Positions 18,509-27,760 of a stretch of DNA of 64,000 bases are shown in pieces. The DNA lies in NCBI GenBank assembly GCA_947184155.2, contig CAMXCT020000483.1, positions 72,797-136,796 of the forward strand, given 5' to 3'. How positions within the stretch are numbered: the stretch's first letter is position 1; every line of letters begins with the position of its first letter. The position numbers and the translations under genes were made by a program. The DNA is from Cladocopium goreaui. Taxonomy: Eukaryota > Sar > Dinophyceae > Suessiales > Symbiodiniaceae. The notes under the pieces are model-generated. The model ran no database searches and had not been told where the DNA came from. It was given only the letters and a program-made list of their open reading frames with translations.

Positions 18509-18988
18509 ATGGATACGCAACCCGCAGCTTTAACTCTGCGAGATGTTCGTGCCAGTGATTATGGCTTTGTTGACTATGGACTTTCTGTGCAGCCGGATGG
18601 CCTCCACAGCCGCCACTTGACCGACAGGGCAATTTTGAAGCAAAGGCTTCTGACAGGGAAGCCCAAGGTCACGTGCAAGGAGGCTTGTGACAAGATGCGC
18701 AGCTTCCGACACGCAGGTCGCAAGGCTTTACCCAAGGAAAAGTGGACTGCTGTGATGGCAGCTGCCGCGGGGCAACATCCAAACCTATTGTGCCTGGAAG
18801 GTGAGACATTGTGCTTGCATGCGCAGTTCATACCTGACACTTCCGATGGCAAGGTGCGGTACCACAACGATCTCATGAAAGCCTGCGGCCTCACTTTGCG
18901 GGAGCTGATCGCAGCCATGAACAAGACAACTGAGGTATCTGAGAAGTCCGACCAAGACCGCCGTGCAAAACGTACCAGGAATGAGTGA
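18509..18988 (+). CDS. ORF of unknown function right of copia-1
   Basis: 159 residues from ATG 18509 (MDTQPAALTLRDVR), ending in a basic tail (DRRAKRTRNE). It is soluble and mixed alpha-helical in composition, with several Cys (KPKVTCKEACDKM, LLCLEGETLC) but no recognised domain. It sits immediately after the copia-1 target duplication. Its frame joins in phase to an open frame on the other side of the element, so it may be the right part of a disrupted gene. Alternatively it is a separate accessory ORF of an older element. Confidence 0.5.
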   Translation: MDTQPAALTLRDVRASDYGFVDYGLSVQPDGLHSRHLTDRAILKQRLLTGKPKVTCKEACDKMRSFRHAGRKALPKEKWTAVMAAAAGQHPNLLCLEGETLCLHAQFIPDTSDGKVRYHNDLMKACGLTLRELIAAMNKTTEVSEKSDQDRRAKRTRNE

Positions 18989-19125
18989 CATAGGACAGCC
19001 GTTCCGGCAGCGCGGCATGAAGATTATAAAGGGCGAAAATGGAATTGGCGCCAAGAACACAAATGAAGCAATGTAATTTGAATTTCACTCTTCATGTCCA
19101 AAAACCCCCTGGCAAGAACGGAACC
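18989..19125. other. Short spacer before truncated element D1
   Basis: 137 bp with no recognised feature. It ends where similarity to D2 (34983 onward, cccgaacggaaacgg) begins abruptly, with no LTR. Confidence 0.4.
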
Positions 19126-19382
19126 CGAACGGAAACGGATTGTAGCAGCGGAGTCTGGACCTCAGGATGAAATAAAACCACCTGAAGATGGGGACGAACA
19201 GGTTTTAGAAAGAGAGCCAATGGAATCATCTTCAAGGCAGCAGGTTTCACCAGGTCCTGTAGGAGTTGCACCGAAATCTAGTTTAAGTGGGGGCATAGGG
19301 AAGCAAGCTGTGTCACCAGACTCGCAAAAGGGTCAACGTGTTTCATTTGCAGAGAGCTCCAGGGTTTTTCAGAAAACAAGAC
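19126..19382 (+). pseudogene. D1 pol fragment, left of insertion
   Basis: This encodes the acidic/Ser-rich linker upstream of RT (AAESGPQDEIKPPEDGDEQV), nearly identical to the corresponding part of D2. It ends at the target duplication of the 4.26-kb insertion and resumes at 23647. Confidence 0.8.
19359..19382. repeat. 24-bp target-site duplication, left copy
   Basis: It starts ccagggtttttcag and is repeated exactly at 23647-23670. D2 contains the unoccupied site once (about 35222-35245, one mismatch), which proves an insertion between the copies. Confidence 0.92.
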
Positions 19383-19739
19383 TTTTTTTTTTTCTCCTCC
19401 GGTTTGGCCGATTCGCACTAGGCTCGGTCCTTACAATTGCGTAAGCAGTGAAAAGCAGGAATGTACAAGGACACGTGTGGTCCAAAAACTTAGGCAAATC
19501 ATCACGAAAACAACGACAAACAAAAAACAAAAAACTACCACAACCAAAAACGACCCGCAAATCCCCCAGCCAGATTTGCGTTTCGCCACAAAGCAAAACA
19601 GCGAAGCAACAAAGAACGGGGCAGGGCCCAACAAAACAAAAAACGCATTCAGATTTGCCTTAGATACAGTGACCTTAGCCACCGTATCATCCTCAAAAAC
19701 ATGCAAACTAATTATCCATTGCGGCAGTGCGTGAAGTAT

Positions 19740-21981
19740 AATACATGATCGCCCAGAATGTCTCACCTGAGAACAGATAAGAGAATCCAGTGTTGCAGGC
19801 AGACTGATGTGGAGCACGACAGAGGCCGCTTGTATGGACGTCTTGTCAATATCAACTCCCGCATCGTTACTGTTCATCCTGCATCGTTCAGCGTACGCAA
19901 GTAAGTCTGTTCCAGTCAATATACACCGCCGCAAGGGATTGTGATCTATTGCCCCCCCTAGATGGGGAGGAGAGTACTGACGGCCTGTAAGACATGCCAG
20001 ATGGTGTAAGCCCTCACAGGAACCGTCATATAGTAAAGGGCCCAAGACCCTAATGGGCAGTGGGTAAAAAGGTGGCTGAAAAAGCCTGAATGTCACTATA
20101 CGGCCATTGCAGACAGACGAAGCTTCTGACCATAGCATGGGCTCGTGAGCACAACCAGTATGCTACTGCCGAAATGTAAGCACATGTTGCATTCGCATTG
20201 CAGTCGAACTCGTCCCCCTAAGCTATGATGGTTGAAATGGTTCGCTGCGCCAGTACCAGATTCTCTGACAGGAGTCACTAGGCGTCATCGTCCCAGCAAC
20301 CTGCGGAGAGGACCAGATGTACCGTACGTTAGCAGTGTATTCCAGACCAGGCCACTCTCCCACCGAGTGGGCCATCCGCCAAGGCACTACAGAACATCCG
20401 CACAACGAACCATGTGGGCAGGCTTTGCTGCACACGGGCGCACCAGTCTGAACTGCAGGAAGCTCAACTGGACAGCGCCAGTAAAGCTCACTGCAGTGCA
20501 GCCTAGTCCATGGCTCTACCGGGAATCTACCGCCCCTCTCGGAACAAAGGCAGAAACAACACAAGTGAGAAGGGCCCTCCCCAATACAAAGCCGAAGAAG
20601 AAGCCACAAAAGAAAACAAACAAATTCAACGTGAATTAAATGGGAGGGGAGAGGGGGGGGCAGTGAAAAGCTACCCCGCCTCGGACGAATCCTTAGTCAC
20701 AAAAACATAAGACCAATGTAGCCAGGGTGAAACGACAGAGCTATTATGCAGGGTGGTATCCTCGGTATCCAGGCAAAAGAAGCAACAAAACAACACGCAA
20801 CCAACAAACAAGAAACCTGCCATCAAGGGGGGGAAGAGAAAGAGGGGGGCGGCCAAAGCACCACACACTCCGAACCACACAGAAGAAGAGAGGAGAGGAG
20901 CCAGGAGGCAGCAGAGGACAGATGGAGAACGTGACACACACGCACCAGAAGGGGTACGAACGTGCCTTAGCGGTGTCCAAAAAGGGGCCAAGGATCATAC
21001 AAGGATGAATACCTCAGTGAGGGAGCACACAGCACCCCAACAACACAGGAAGCATGGTGTAGAGGGACAGATCCCCACACAGGGCCACAGGCCTTTGTTG
21101 CCATGAGACACAATGAAGAGGGGAGACAATGCGCCACAACACTCCACGCACAGAGGCAAGGCAGCCAGGCCGTCGCCGGAAGCAACGATACCCAGAGGGA
21201 GGGACCAGTAAAACCTGGGCCAAGGCGCCAAAGAGGACCATCCGAGGGGGAGGGGGGGCCACGTCAGGCAGGGAACAAACAAACAAAACAGAACCATAAT
21301 ACAAGGCACCAACACCTAAGGTAGCTCTGCTAAGGGCAAAACCTAGGGATCAATAAACGAATTCAAATACCTTAACTAGTGGGAAGGGCGGGAGAATGGT
21401 TGTCTCGTCAATACTAAGTCTCGGAGTAATAACATCAGTTTCGTCACCCATCTATGATTGTCAGGCAAAGGATGCGAGAGCACGCGCCAGTGCAATAAGC
21501 TTCATGGTGGAAGAGACCCTAGTATAATCTAAGCTCTCGACTGGACAGCACATTAAAACACCAGTGCAAAGGTGACCCATACTGCCCGATCTGTTACCCC
21601 TTAGCTGGCACTCACACCTACTATATATGAGTGTGGCTACCAACTGTTTGAGTGGTCTGAATAGGTAGGGGCCGGGCATGCGCAGCACGATGAACCTGAC
21701 AATGATACATGAGGAATCCTGAGTCCCCTGCTACATACCAGTGCACCTGTCACGTCTTTGGACAGACACACCGATATGGACAGTAACCTTAAGTGGAGAT
21801 GACGAAAGGACCATATGTAAAGTAAGTAAACTCCCACCAGCATTGTTGATGAAGCAAAAGCCACATATTGCGTGAGGGACAATGCGGAGTGAAACAGAAA
21901 AGAGGGGAAAGAAGAAGAGAGAGAAGGGGTGGACACTCTAAAAAGGGGGTAAAAGTGATGCGAATTGGGGTGAGCGGGGAA
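19740..21981 (-). other. Long 3' region of the 4.26-kb retroposon
   Basis: No ORF with a recognisable product. On the element's strand it is rich in T, C and GTTT runs. Short antisense and sense frames occur but look like chance openings in skewed sequence. Confidence 0.5.
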
Positions 21982-23577
21982 TCATGTCATACCTCTCGTG
22001 AAATGTTCCAAATGATGCTTTTTATCTGATGTAATGGTGTCGTTCCATTCGTTGGTGAGCCCAAACGAAACTGGGTTCACTCTTTGCTGATCACTAGCAC
22101 GCTGCAGAAGCGCTCGGATCGCCCTTTGATGTTCGTCCAGGTCTTCCGGAGGAACCCTCCTGCGGACTTTCCTGTCTGGGAAGTTTCGTTCCCGCAGGTT
22201 GGTTTGCAAGGCATGTCCCGCTACATAAACTGCAGGTTGCTGGAATAAGACACGCTCTGCAAATCTGTGGAGATGCACTGTCCACTCAGCAAACATATGG
22301 CTGTGCGACAGTTGATTCCTGAGTCGCGCTTCCGTTTGATGGAGGCTCCCATTGGTATGCCACAATCGCAAAAGACTGTAGTTGGAAGGCCAATCAAGTG
22401 GGCACAGTGTGGCTGTTTCTTTCCACTTCTCGGGTGTGAGCCCTGCTTGAGAGGGAATGAGAATTTCTAGAGTAGTGCGATTCGGTCCCAGTGTTTGGAG
22501 ACCTCGCATCATATATGGTTCAACAAGCCCTGTTGTATATCCATGGATGAGCTCCTGGAAACATCCAGCCATTTGAAAGTCTTCATCCAAACCAAGACGA
22601 AAACCAGGCATGTTTTTGGCAGCAAATTTAACTGCCTGGAGCAACTGCTTTGCTCCCTCCACCGGAGTCTCGTCACAGGAACGTTTCGGGCAAGCGATGT
22701 TAATTTCTTGTGGTTTCTGCGCATTCTCAGGAGCATTCTCGAGAAGTTTGGGAGCAATTTTGTTGGCCCAGCTGGCCGGGAACCATGCCAGTAGGGCAGA
22801 GGCACCACTCGTAAGGTCCACTAGCCCAGTCATGCGCCGATGCGGCCGATCTGTGACCAGGACTTTAACTGGGCCACTCGGCGCTCGACTCCGGTTCACC
22901 TCAGAGCTCTCTCGGGCCGAGCCAATGAGTTCAGACAGGATGGGCCGAAACCAGTACGTGGCATACAGCAAGCATTCAGTTTCTGGAGTCACCATGGATT
23001 CAGCCAATCTCATCAATGAGCTCATCGCCTGGGCGAGCTTCTCTGCCAAACGAATTGTGAGAGCCCTTGCCGCCTGCAGGAGGACATCCTCCACCCTGGC
23101 AATTTGCCCGCGCAACCACAGTTCACAGGCCACACTCAGCAAGATGCGCGCAAACTTTTCTTGGATGGCAGTCAAAGGCAACGTCAATCTTGCCTGTAGC
23201 CATAACGGTGGGAGAGCTCCAAGGTTTTCGGGTATGCAAAAAGGGTTTCCGTTGGGTTGGACATTAGAAATCAGGATTGCTAGCTGGTCAGCTGCACTCG
23301 CGATCTCATCTTCAGAGGGATCTTCAGCTGCATCAGGTATGGGTGGGCACCATGCAACTGTAGGGTCTTCTGGATCACTCTCGTCATCGGTAGAGGCTGC
23401 TTCCTCATCCGAGGAGGGGTCATTCACTGTGTCTCCTGCACCCTCGGGGCTTGCGAGTTTCATAGACCCTGGATCAATCTGGCGATCCAATGTGTCCAAG
23501 AGGTCCGGTTGCAACCGATGGGCATCGAAATAATGAATACCCGGTATTACGACGAGTTGCCGATCCTGTATACCCAC
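21982..23577 (-). CDS. Retroposon ORF of unknown function (5' partial)
   Basis: At least 531 residues, open upstream to the insertion edge with no ATG there; the first Met is near residue 39 (MKLASPEGAG). An acidic Ser/Asp/Glu segment (about 45-100) is followed by a long helical region. The C-terminal module has a basic RRR stretch and ends NPVSFGLTNEWNDT. This module is related to the ORF at 48047-48328 (shared FP-R-x2-RRR and NPVS-x2-L-x-N-x-W-x2-T). I recognise no enzyme motif. It could be a non-LTR element protein or a mobilised host gene. Confidence 0.6.
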   Translation of the reverse strand: MGIQDRQLVVIPGIHYFDAHRLQPDLLDTLDRQIDPGSMKLASPEGAGDTVNDPSSDEEAASTDDESDPEDPTVAWCPPIPDAAEDPSEDEIASAADQLAILISNVQPNGNPFCIPENLGALPPLWLQARLTLPLTAIQEKFARILLSVACELWLRGQIARVEDVLLQAARALTIRLAEKLAQAMSSLMRLAESMVTPETECLLYATYWFRPILSELIGSARESSEVNRSRAPSGPVKVLVTDRPHRRMTGLVDLTSGASALLAWFPASWANKIAPKLLENAPENAQKPQEINIACPKRSCDETPVEGAKQLLQAVKFAAKNMPGFRLGLDEDFQMAGCFQELIHGYTTGLVEPYMMRGLQTLGPNRTTLEILIPSQAGLTPEKWKETATLCPLDWPSNYSLLRLWHTNGSLHQTEARLRNQLSHSHMFAEWTVHLHRFAERVLFQQPAVYVAGHALQTNLRERNFPDRKVRRRVPPEDLDEHQRAIRALLQRASDQQRVNPVSFGLTNEWNDTITSDKKHHLEHFTRGMT

Positions 23578-23646
23578 GTGAAAGAAGACCTTGTGGCCTC
23601 GATGTCGATGAACAAGTGCTGGGGACCCATTCTAGGCTGCACACAG

Positions 23647-24237
23647 CCAGGGTTTTTCAGAAAACAAGACGTTGTCCGCTTGTGAAAGTGGGATGGATGC
23701 ACCTGGCAGTCGACACAATGCTGAGTGTAAGCGTCGTAGGAAGGCCTTTGAAGCACAGAACAGTCCAGAGTCAGCCTCTTCACCTAGTGCCTCAACGGAA
23801 AAGCATTCGCCGTCCACTCCAGAGAAGTTTGTAGATGCACCTGTTGATGGTGGTACTCCAACTCAAGGACAGGAATTGGACATTAGAGTTGATGTGGATG
23901 GTGATACAAACATGCCGGAAGTTAAACTTGGAAGCCCCACTCCGGTGGGCGACATGGACTCGTCAAGTGTTGGGGATGATCGGAAACGCACTGCAGATGT
24001 TGATGTTTCAGATTTGGAAACGCAAATCCGGGAAGATCCAATGACGGACAGTTTGTTTGTTCATCAGGAACCAGAATGGTGTTGTTCGATGTCATGTCAG
24101 CCTTTGCAACATCTAGGGGAAACAGATGAAAATGGGTTCAACGGATTACTTCCCCAGAATTATTTTCCAATGATGAAACAGTTTCTGCAATTCAGTTTCG
24201 ACCTGACACTAGGCACGAAAGTGTTACTGTGAAACTT
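23647..24237 (+). pseudogene. D1 pol fragment, right of insertion, frameshifted
   Basis: It continues the linker (CESGMDAPGSRHNAECKRRR, a C-x2-C…H-x4-C pattern also present in copia-1 and D2). Compared with D2, one base is missing near 23677 and another near 24138. The pol frame is therefore broken twice before the RT region. Confidence 0.8.
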
Positions 24238-26646
24238 GGTGGTGGTAAGGTGAAAGTTTGGAAACCAGACACCATCATCGACGATCAAACGTTGGAGTCC
24301 TTGGATACCAATTTGGGTTTTGAAGGAATGCAGGAAGAAGTCAACAACTTGGAAGCTTGTCAGACTGGAGATCTGCTGAGTGAAGCAGAAGCCAAGGCGG
24401 TTCAGAAGGTCAACAAGTCGGCCAGAGTCATTGGAGCTCGTTGGGTTTGTGCCTTTAAATCAGCAATCAGAGTCAGATGTCGGATTGTCGCCAAAGACCT
24501 AGCTCGTGGAACCAGTGCTAGAAAGATGGGGTATTCCAGCCCTACACCATCTTGTGAGTCTTTGCACCTGATGTTAATCCTCTGTGCCACGCTGAATCTT
24601 TTTCTGAGATCGTTGGACATCTCCCATGCCTTTATGGACAGTCCCCTCGAGGATCAAATCGTTCTGCTACGATTGCCGCTTTCAGTGAGTCTGTGTGACG
24701 GCTCAGTTGCCTTTTTGAAGTTGAAGAGAGCCCTGAACGGGCTGAGAGACGCCTCCTTAGCTTGGCTTCGTCTTCTTGCAGGAACGATTCAAGGACAAGG
24801 GTTGTGGAGTGACACTTTGGAACCATGTTTTTACCAAGGAAAGGTTTTGGACTCAAAGGGGAATGAACTGGGTATTGCCATGTTGTTAGTGTACGTAGAT
24901 GACATTTTGCTGGCAACGTCTTGTGAAAGAACGGAATCTGTCATTTGCGATGCAATTTCAAAGGTTGTTCCAACGAAAACGACAGGCAGAATTTTACCTT
25001 CACACCTGGGAGGTGGTCAACTCAGTTTCATTGGTAGGACACTGTTCAGAAACCCGGAAGAGTCAGCCATTCACATTTTGGTAAATCCGTCTTATTTGGA
25101 TTCAACATTCAAGGAGTTTGGTATTTCAAAGGGTTCAGATGCAGCACCCAACATTGCTGAACACTTGGAGAAAACAGTTTCAGACAAAGAAGCAAAGAAG
25201 CCACTTTCAACTGAGGGTTACCAGCGTTTTCGCAGAACTGTAGGGAAAATCATGTGGATGTGCCAATCACGCCATGATCTCAAGCTTTACATGTCACTGT
25301 TAGGAACTCAACAGCAGTCACCATGTCAGGGAACGGAAGCAGCACTTCGAGGTCTTTTGAGATTTTTGAGAAACGACATGAATGTCACGTTGCGGCTTCC
25401 ATCAGAGAGTTCGGATGCCTTGACTGCCGAAGGTTACTCACCTAGCAGTTTGATGGTGCACAGCTTCAGTGATGCGTCGCATGGACCTTGGAGGTTCAAC
25501 TCAAGGCGGGGTGTCACAGGCGGGGTTGTGACATTTCAGAACGGTGTTGTTCGGACCTTAGCCAGACAGCAGCAAAGTACGGCCCTTAGCAGCTGTGAGT
25601 CAGAATTGTACGCGTTACAGTTGGTCAGCCAAGAGAGTGTAGCACTGTCCAGACTCATTCAAAGGGTTGTATCTGGTTTGGGATGGCAACACGAAGGTGA
25701 GATTGTTCCAATTGTCATGGAAAGCGACAGCAGCTCAGCAATTCAGTTGGTTCAGGGAATAGACCTACCAAAACGATCCAGACATATAGAAATTCGGTTG
25801 GAATGGTTGCGAGACAAACTGAAGAGTGAGGAAATTACTCTGATTCATAAACAAGGGGTTGAGAACGTTGCAGACCTTTTCACAAAATGTTTGCCTTCAA
25901 AGGACTTTTATCGACACCGCAGTACCCTTGGAATTGACAGAGTTGATTTTCCAGTGCAAGATTTGGCAGAATTGTTTGTTGAGGCCATGCCCAAAAGAAC
26001 TGCATACTATGCATTCCTTGAAGTCTGTTGCGACAAGGATTCAGCTTTGAAAAGGGCATGTTCCACCTCGGGTTTTAGGTATTTGGGAGTGTCATCAAAC
26101 ATGGAGTTGCTTGGGGTTCAACGAAGAGTTCGGGATTTTGTAGAACAACAGAAAACAGAAGGTTTGTTGGTTCATGTACATGTTTCCACACCATGTTCAA
26201 GTGGGTCCCCTCTTCGGAATTTCCATGCAGGAGTTGGTGAGACTGAGACATGGAAGATAGTCATGTCGTCCGCTTCGTTTTACCTTAGCCTGGGTGACCA
26301 AGCGTCATTCGAACTGCCGAAGCACAACCAGATTTGGGACCGTGAACTTACTCACAAGACCCTTGAGAGGAGTGGTTTGATTTTCTCAGGAACAGTACGA
26401 CTGTGCAAAACTGGTTTGATCGGAAAGAGCTGTCTACCAATTGGCAAGCAGCTACGTTTCGTTTTAACGTCTGGAGCTTTTGTGACGAGCTTAGAAAGGA
26501 GATTTGGCCAGTGCGACTGTCCAGAACATGCAGCGTTGAACGAAGTTCATTTTGGGAAAACAGCTTTATACAGTCCAGTTTTAGCCAGGGGAATTTTGAA
26601 TGCCATGAAAGAAGGGTTCAAAGAATCGGGGAAAATCAAACGGTAA
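24229..26646 (+). CDS. D1 RT-RNase H-methyltransferase-like segment
   Basis: 805 codons open but without a genuine start, because the upstream frame is shifted. RT has AKDLARG, the SLDISHAF motif and YVDD (about 24892-24903). RNase H has HSFSDASHG, SSCESELYAL, ESDSSSAIQ and VADLFTKCLP. It continues without a stop into a methyltransferase-like domain (about 25995-26640). There, Glu-x2-Cys is at FLEVCC, PC at STPCSSGSP, and E-x-P-x5-W at FELPKHNQIW. It is almost identical to D2 34565-38224 from residue 415 on. D2 is the better reference copy. Confidence 0.85.
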   Translation: MKLGGGKVKVWKPDTIIDDQTLESLDTNLGFEGMQEEVNNLEACQTGDLLSEAEAKAVQKVNKSARVIGARWVCAFKSAIRVRCRIVAKDLARGTSARKMGYSSPTPSCESLHLMLILCATLNLFLRSLDISHAFMDSPLEDQIVLLRLPLSVSLCDGSVAFLKLKRALNGLRDASLAWLRLLAGTIQGQGLWSDTLEPCFYQGKVLDSKGNELGIAMLLVYVDDILLATSCERTESVICDAISKVVPTKTTGRILPSHLGGGQLSFIGRTLFRNPEESAIHILVNPSYLDSTFKEFGISKGSDAAPNIAEHLEKTVSDKEAKKPLSTEGYQRFRRTVGKIMWMCQSRHDLKLYMSLLGTQQQSPCQGTEAALRGLLRFLRNDMNVTLRLPSESSDALTAEGYSPSSLMVHSFSDASHGPWRFNSRRGVTGGVVTFQNGVVRTLARQQQSTALSSCESELYALQLVSQESVALSRLIQRVVSGLGWQHEGEIVPIVMESDSSSAIQLVQGIDLPKRSRHIEIRLEWLRDKLKSEEITLIHKQGVENVADLFTKCLPSKDFYRHRSTLGIDRVDFPVQDLAELFVEAMPKRTAYYAFLEVCCDKDSALKRACSTSGFRYLGVSSNMELLGVQRRVRDFVEQQKTEGLLVHVHVSTPCSSGSPLRNFHAGVGETETWKIVMSSASFYLSLGDQASFELPKHNQIWDRELTHKTLERSGLIFSGTVRLCKTGLIGKSCLPIGKQLRFVLTSGAFVTSLERRFGQCDCPEHAALNEVHFGKTALYSPVLARGILNAMKEGFKESGKIKR

Positions 26647-26965
26647 ACGTTTTTTTTGACATGTCAGTTTGTGGATGTTTGCAGATGTTTTCGGAGTGGA
26701 AAAGAACCAAGAGTTTCACAGTTTTGTCATGACCTTAGTGTATGGCCGCGACCTTATATAGAGCTCTAGCAAAGCACAGAGCACAGTCAAACAAAAGACA
26801 GTTTTACAGTTGCAGTCATGTCCACTCTCATGCGAAGCATTTGACATGTGGCGGATTGTTTTTTTGCTGGAAGCTTGGACGCTGAAGTCTGTCACTTAGG
26901 GTCTGACTTGCGCTCCTAGCAACAAACAGCACAGACTTTTTACCCTCGTCTTAGTTGCTGAAGCC
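26647..26965. other. D1 pol to accessory-ORF spacer
   Basis: Non-coding, conserved in D2 (38225-38543). It contains a TATA-like ttatataga at about 26754, with the next ATG-initiated ORF about 210 bp downstream, so an internal promoter for the accessory ORF is conceivable. Not demonstrated. Confidence 0.4.
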
Positions 26966-27451
26966 ATGGCCGAGTCATGGAGCATCGAAGAGGAGAAGCA
27001 ACTGCAAGCCTTGATGGCCAAGAAGGTGGTTGCTGCGAATGAGAGCCGTGGAGCCGCTATGAGCGATGGCTCAAAGCGCCGCTATGTGGATGAGGAGTCT
27101 GTGGGTTCCATGGATAACCCATGGATCGAAGTTGCAGAGAAAGGCCACCTCAAGGTGGATTACACCAGTGTGGAGCTGGATTTGCCGATGGGCATTACCA
27201 GCTTGGAGCAATGGGGCCGCACGGTCATCTCTTTCGGCAAGTATGCCGAAGCAAATGTGACCTACCATGAGATGCTGACAGCCCCGGAGTATGCAGGGTA
27301 TCGCAAGTGGTGCAAGAGCCACCTTACAACCCATACTGCCGGCAAGGTCGCCATGGACTTTGTCAAGTATCGGGATGCCTATGAAAAGAAGTCCAACAAG
27401 GACTCTGGACTTCTGTTCCCAGGAACTGAGGTGGAGCGCCGCTTCAAGTGA
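26966..27451 (+). CDS. Accessory ORF in env position (D family)
   Basis: 161 residues from ATG 26966 (MAESWSIEEEKQLQALM). A charged helical N-terminus precedes a more conserved-looking core (DLPMGITSLEQWGRTVISFG, then EYAGYRKWCKSH) and a Lys-rich C-terminus. There is no signal peptide or membrane segment. It lies between pol and the polypurine tract. The D2 copy keeps the core, although a 43-nt deletion removes the N-terminus. I recall similar 'LP-x-G-x-SLE-x-WG' proteins being common in dinoflagellate genomes, but I know no function. Confidence 0.65.
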   Translation: MAESWSIEEEKQLQALMAKKVVAANESRGAAMSDGSKRRYVDEESVGSMDNPWIEVAEKGHLKVDYTSVELDLPMGITSLEQWGRTVISFGKYAEANVTYHEMLTAPEYAGYRKWCKSHLTTHTAGKVAMDFVKYRDAYEKKSNKDSGLLFPGTEVERRFK

Positions 27452-27760
27452 GCGATCTATGGGGATCTATGCACTATGAGCTCTGGATTGGCTTTCAATG
27501 GATTGACAGCTGGTTGGGAGCAGGTACAATAGCCTTACAATAAGGCAGGCACAAGTGCATGGGAAGCTTTGGACAAGAACGAAAAGAAGAATTTGTTTGA
27601 AACTGCAAATGGAAGATCTGTTGGATCTTTGACCTTTACCGAGATCGATACGATCTGTTAGCTTCTGGAATTCAAGGTGAATTAGTTTTCAACTGGATGG
27701 AAAGATCACCTCAAGGACGCTGATCTATTTCAGGGAGTTCGAACTCACGGCAAGTGGGGG
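27452..27760. other. D1 region between accessory ORF and LTR
   Basis: Non-coding; it ends in a purine tract caagtggggg (27751-27760), the probable plus-strand primer. Similarity to D2 falls noticeably from about 27450 onward. Confidence 0.55.

Larger units (their letters stand above)
19383..23646 (-). mobile_element. 4.26-kb family-A retroposon inserted in D1
   Basis: Antisense insertion of 4264 bp flanked by the 24-bp duplication, with an oligo(T) tract at its left end (that is, an oligo(A) tail on its own strand). The tail shares the family-A consensus with 6938-6988. It carries one long ORF (21982-23577) at its 5' side and a long T/pyrimidine-rich 3' region of about 2.5 kb. The ORF is open to the 5' edge without an ATG, so the copy is probably 5'-truncated, as in target-primed reverse transcription. 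No RT domain is visible in the retained part. Confidence 0.85.
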
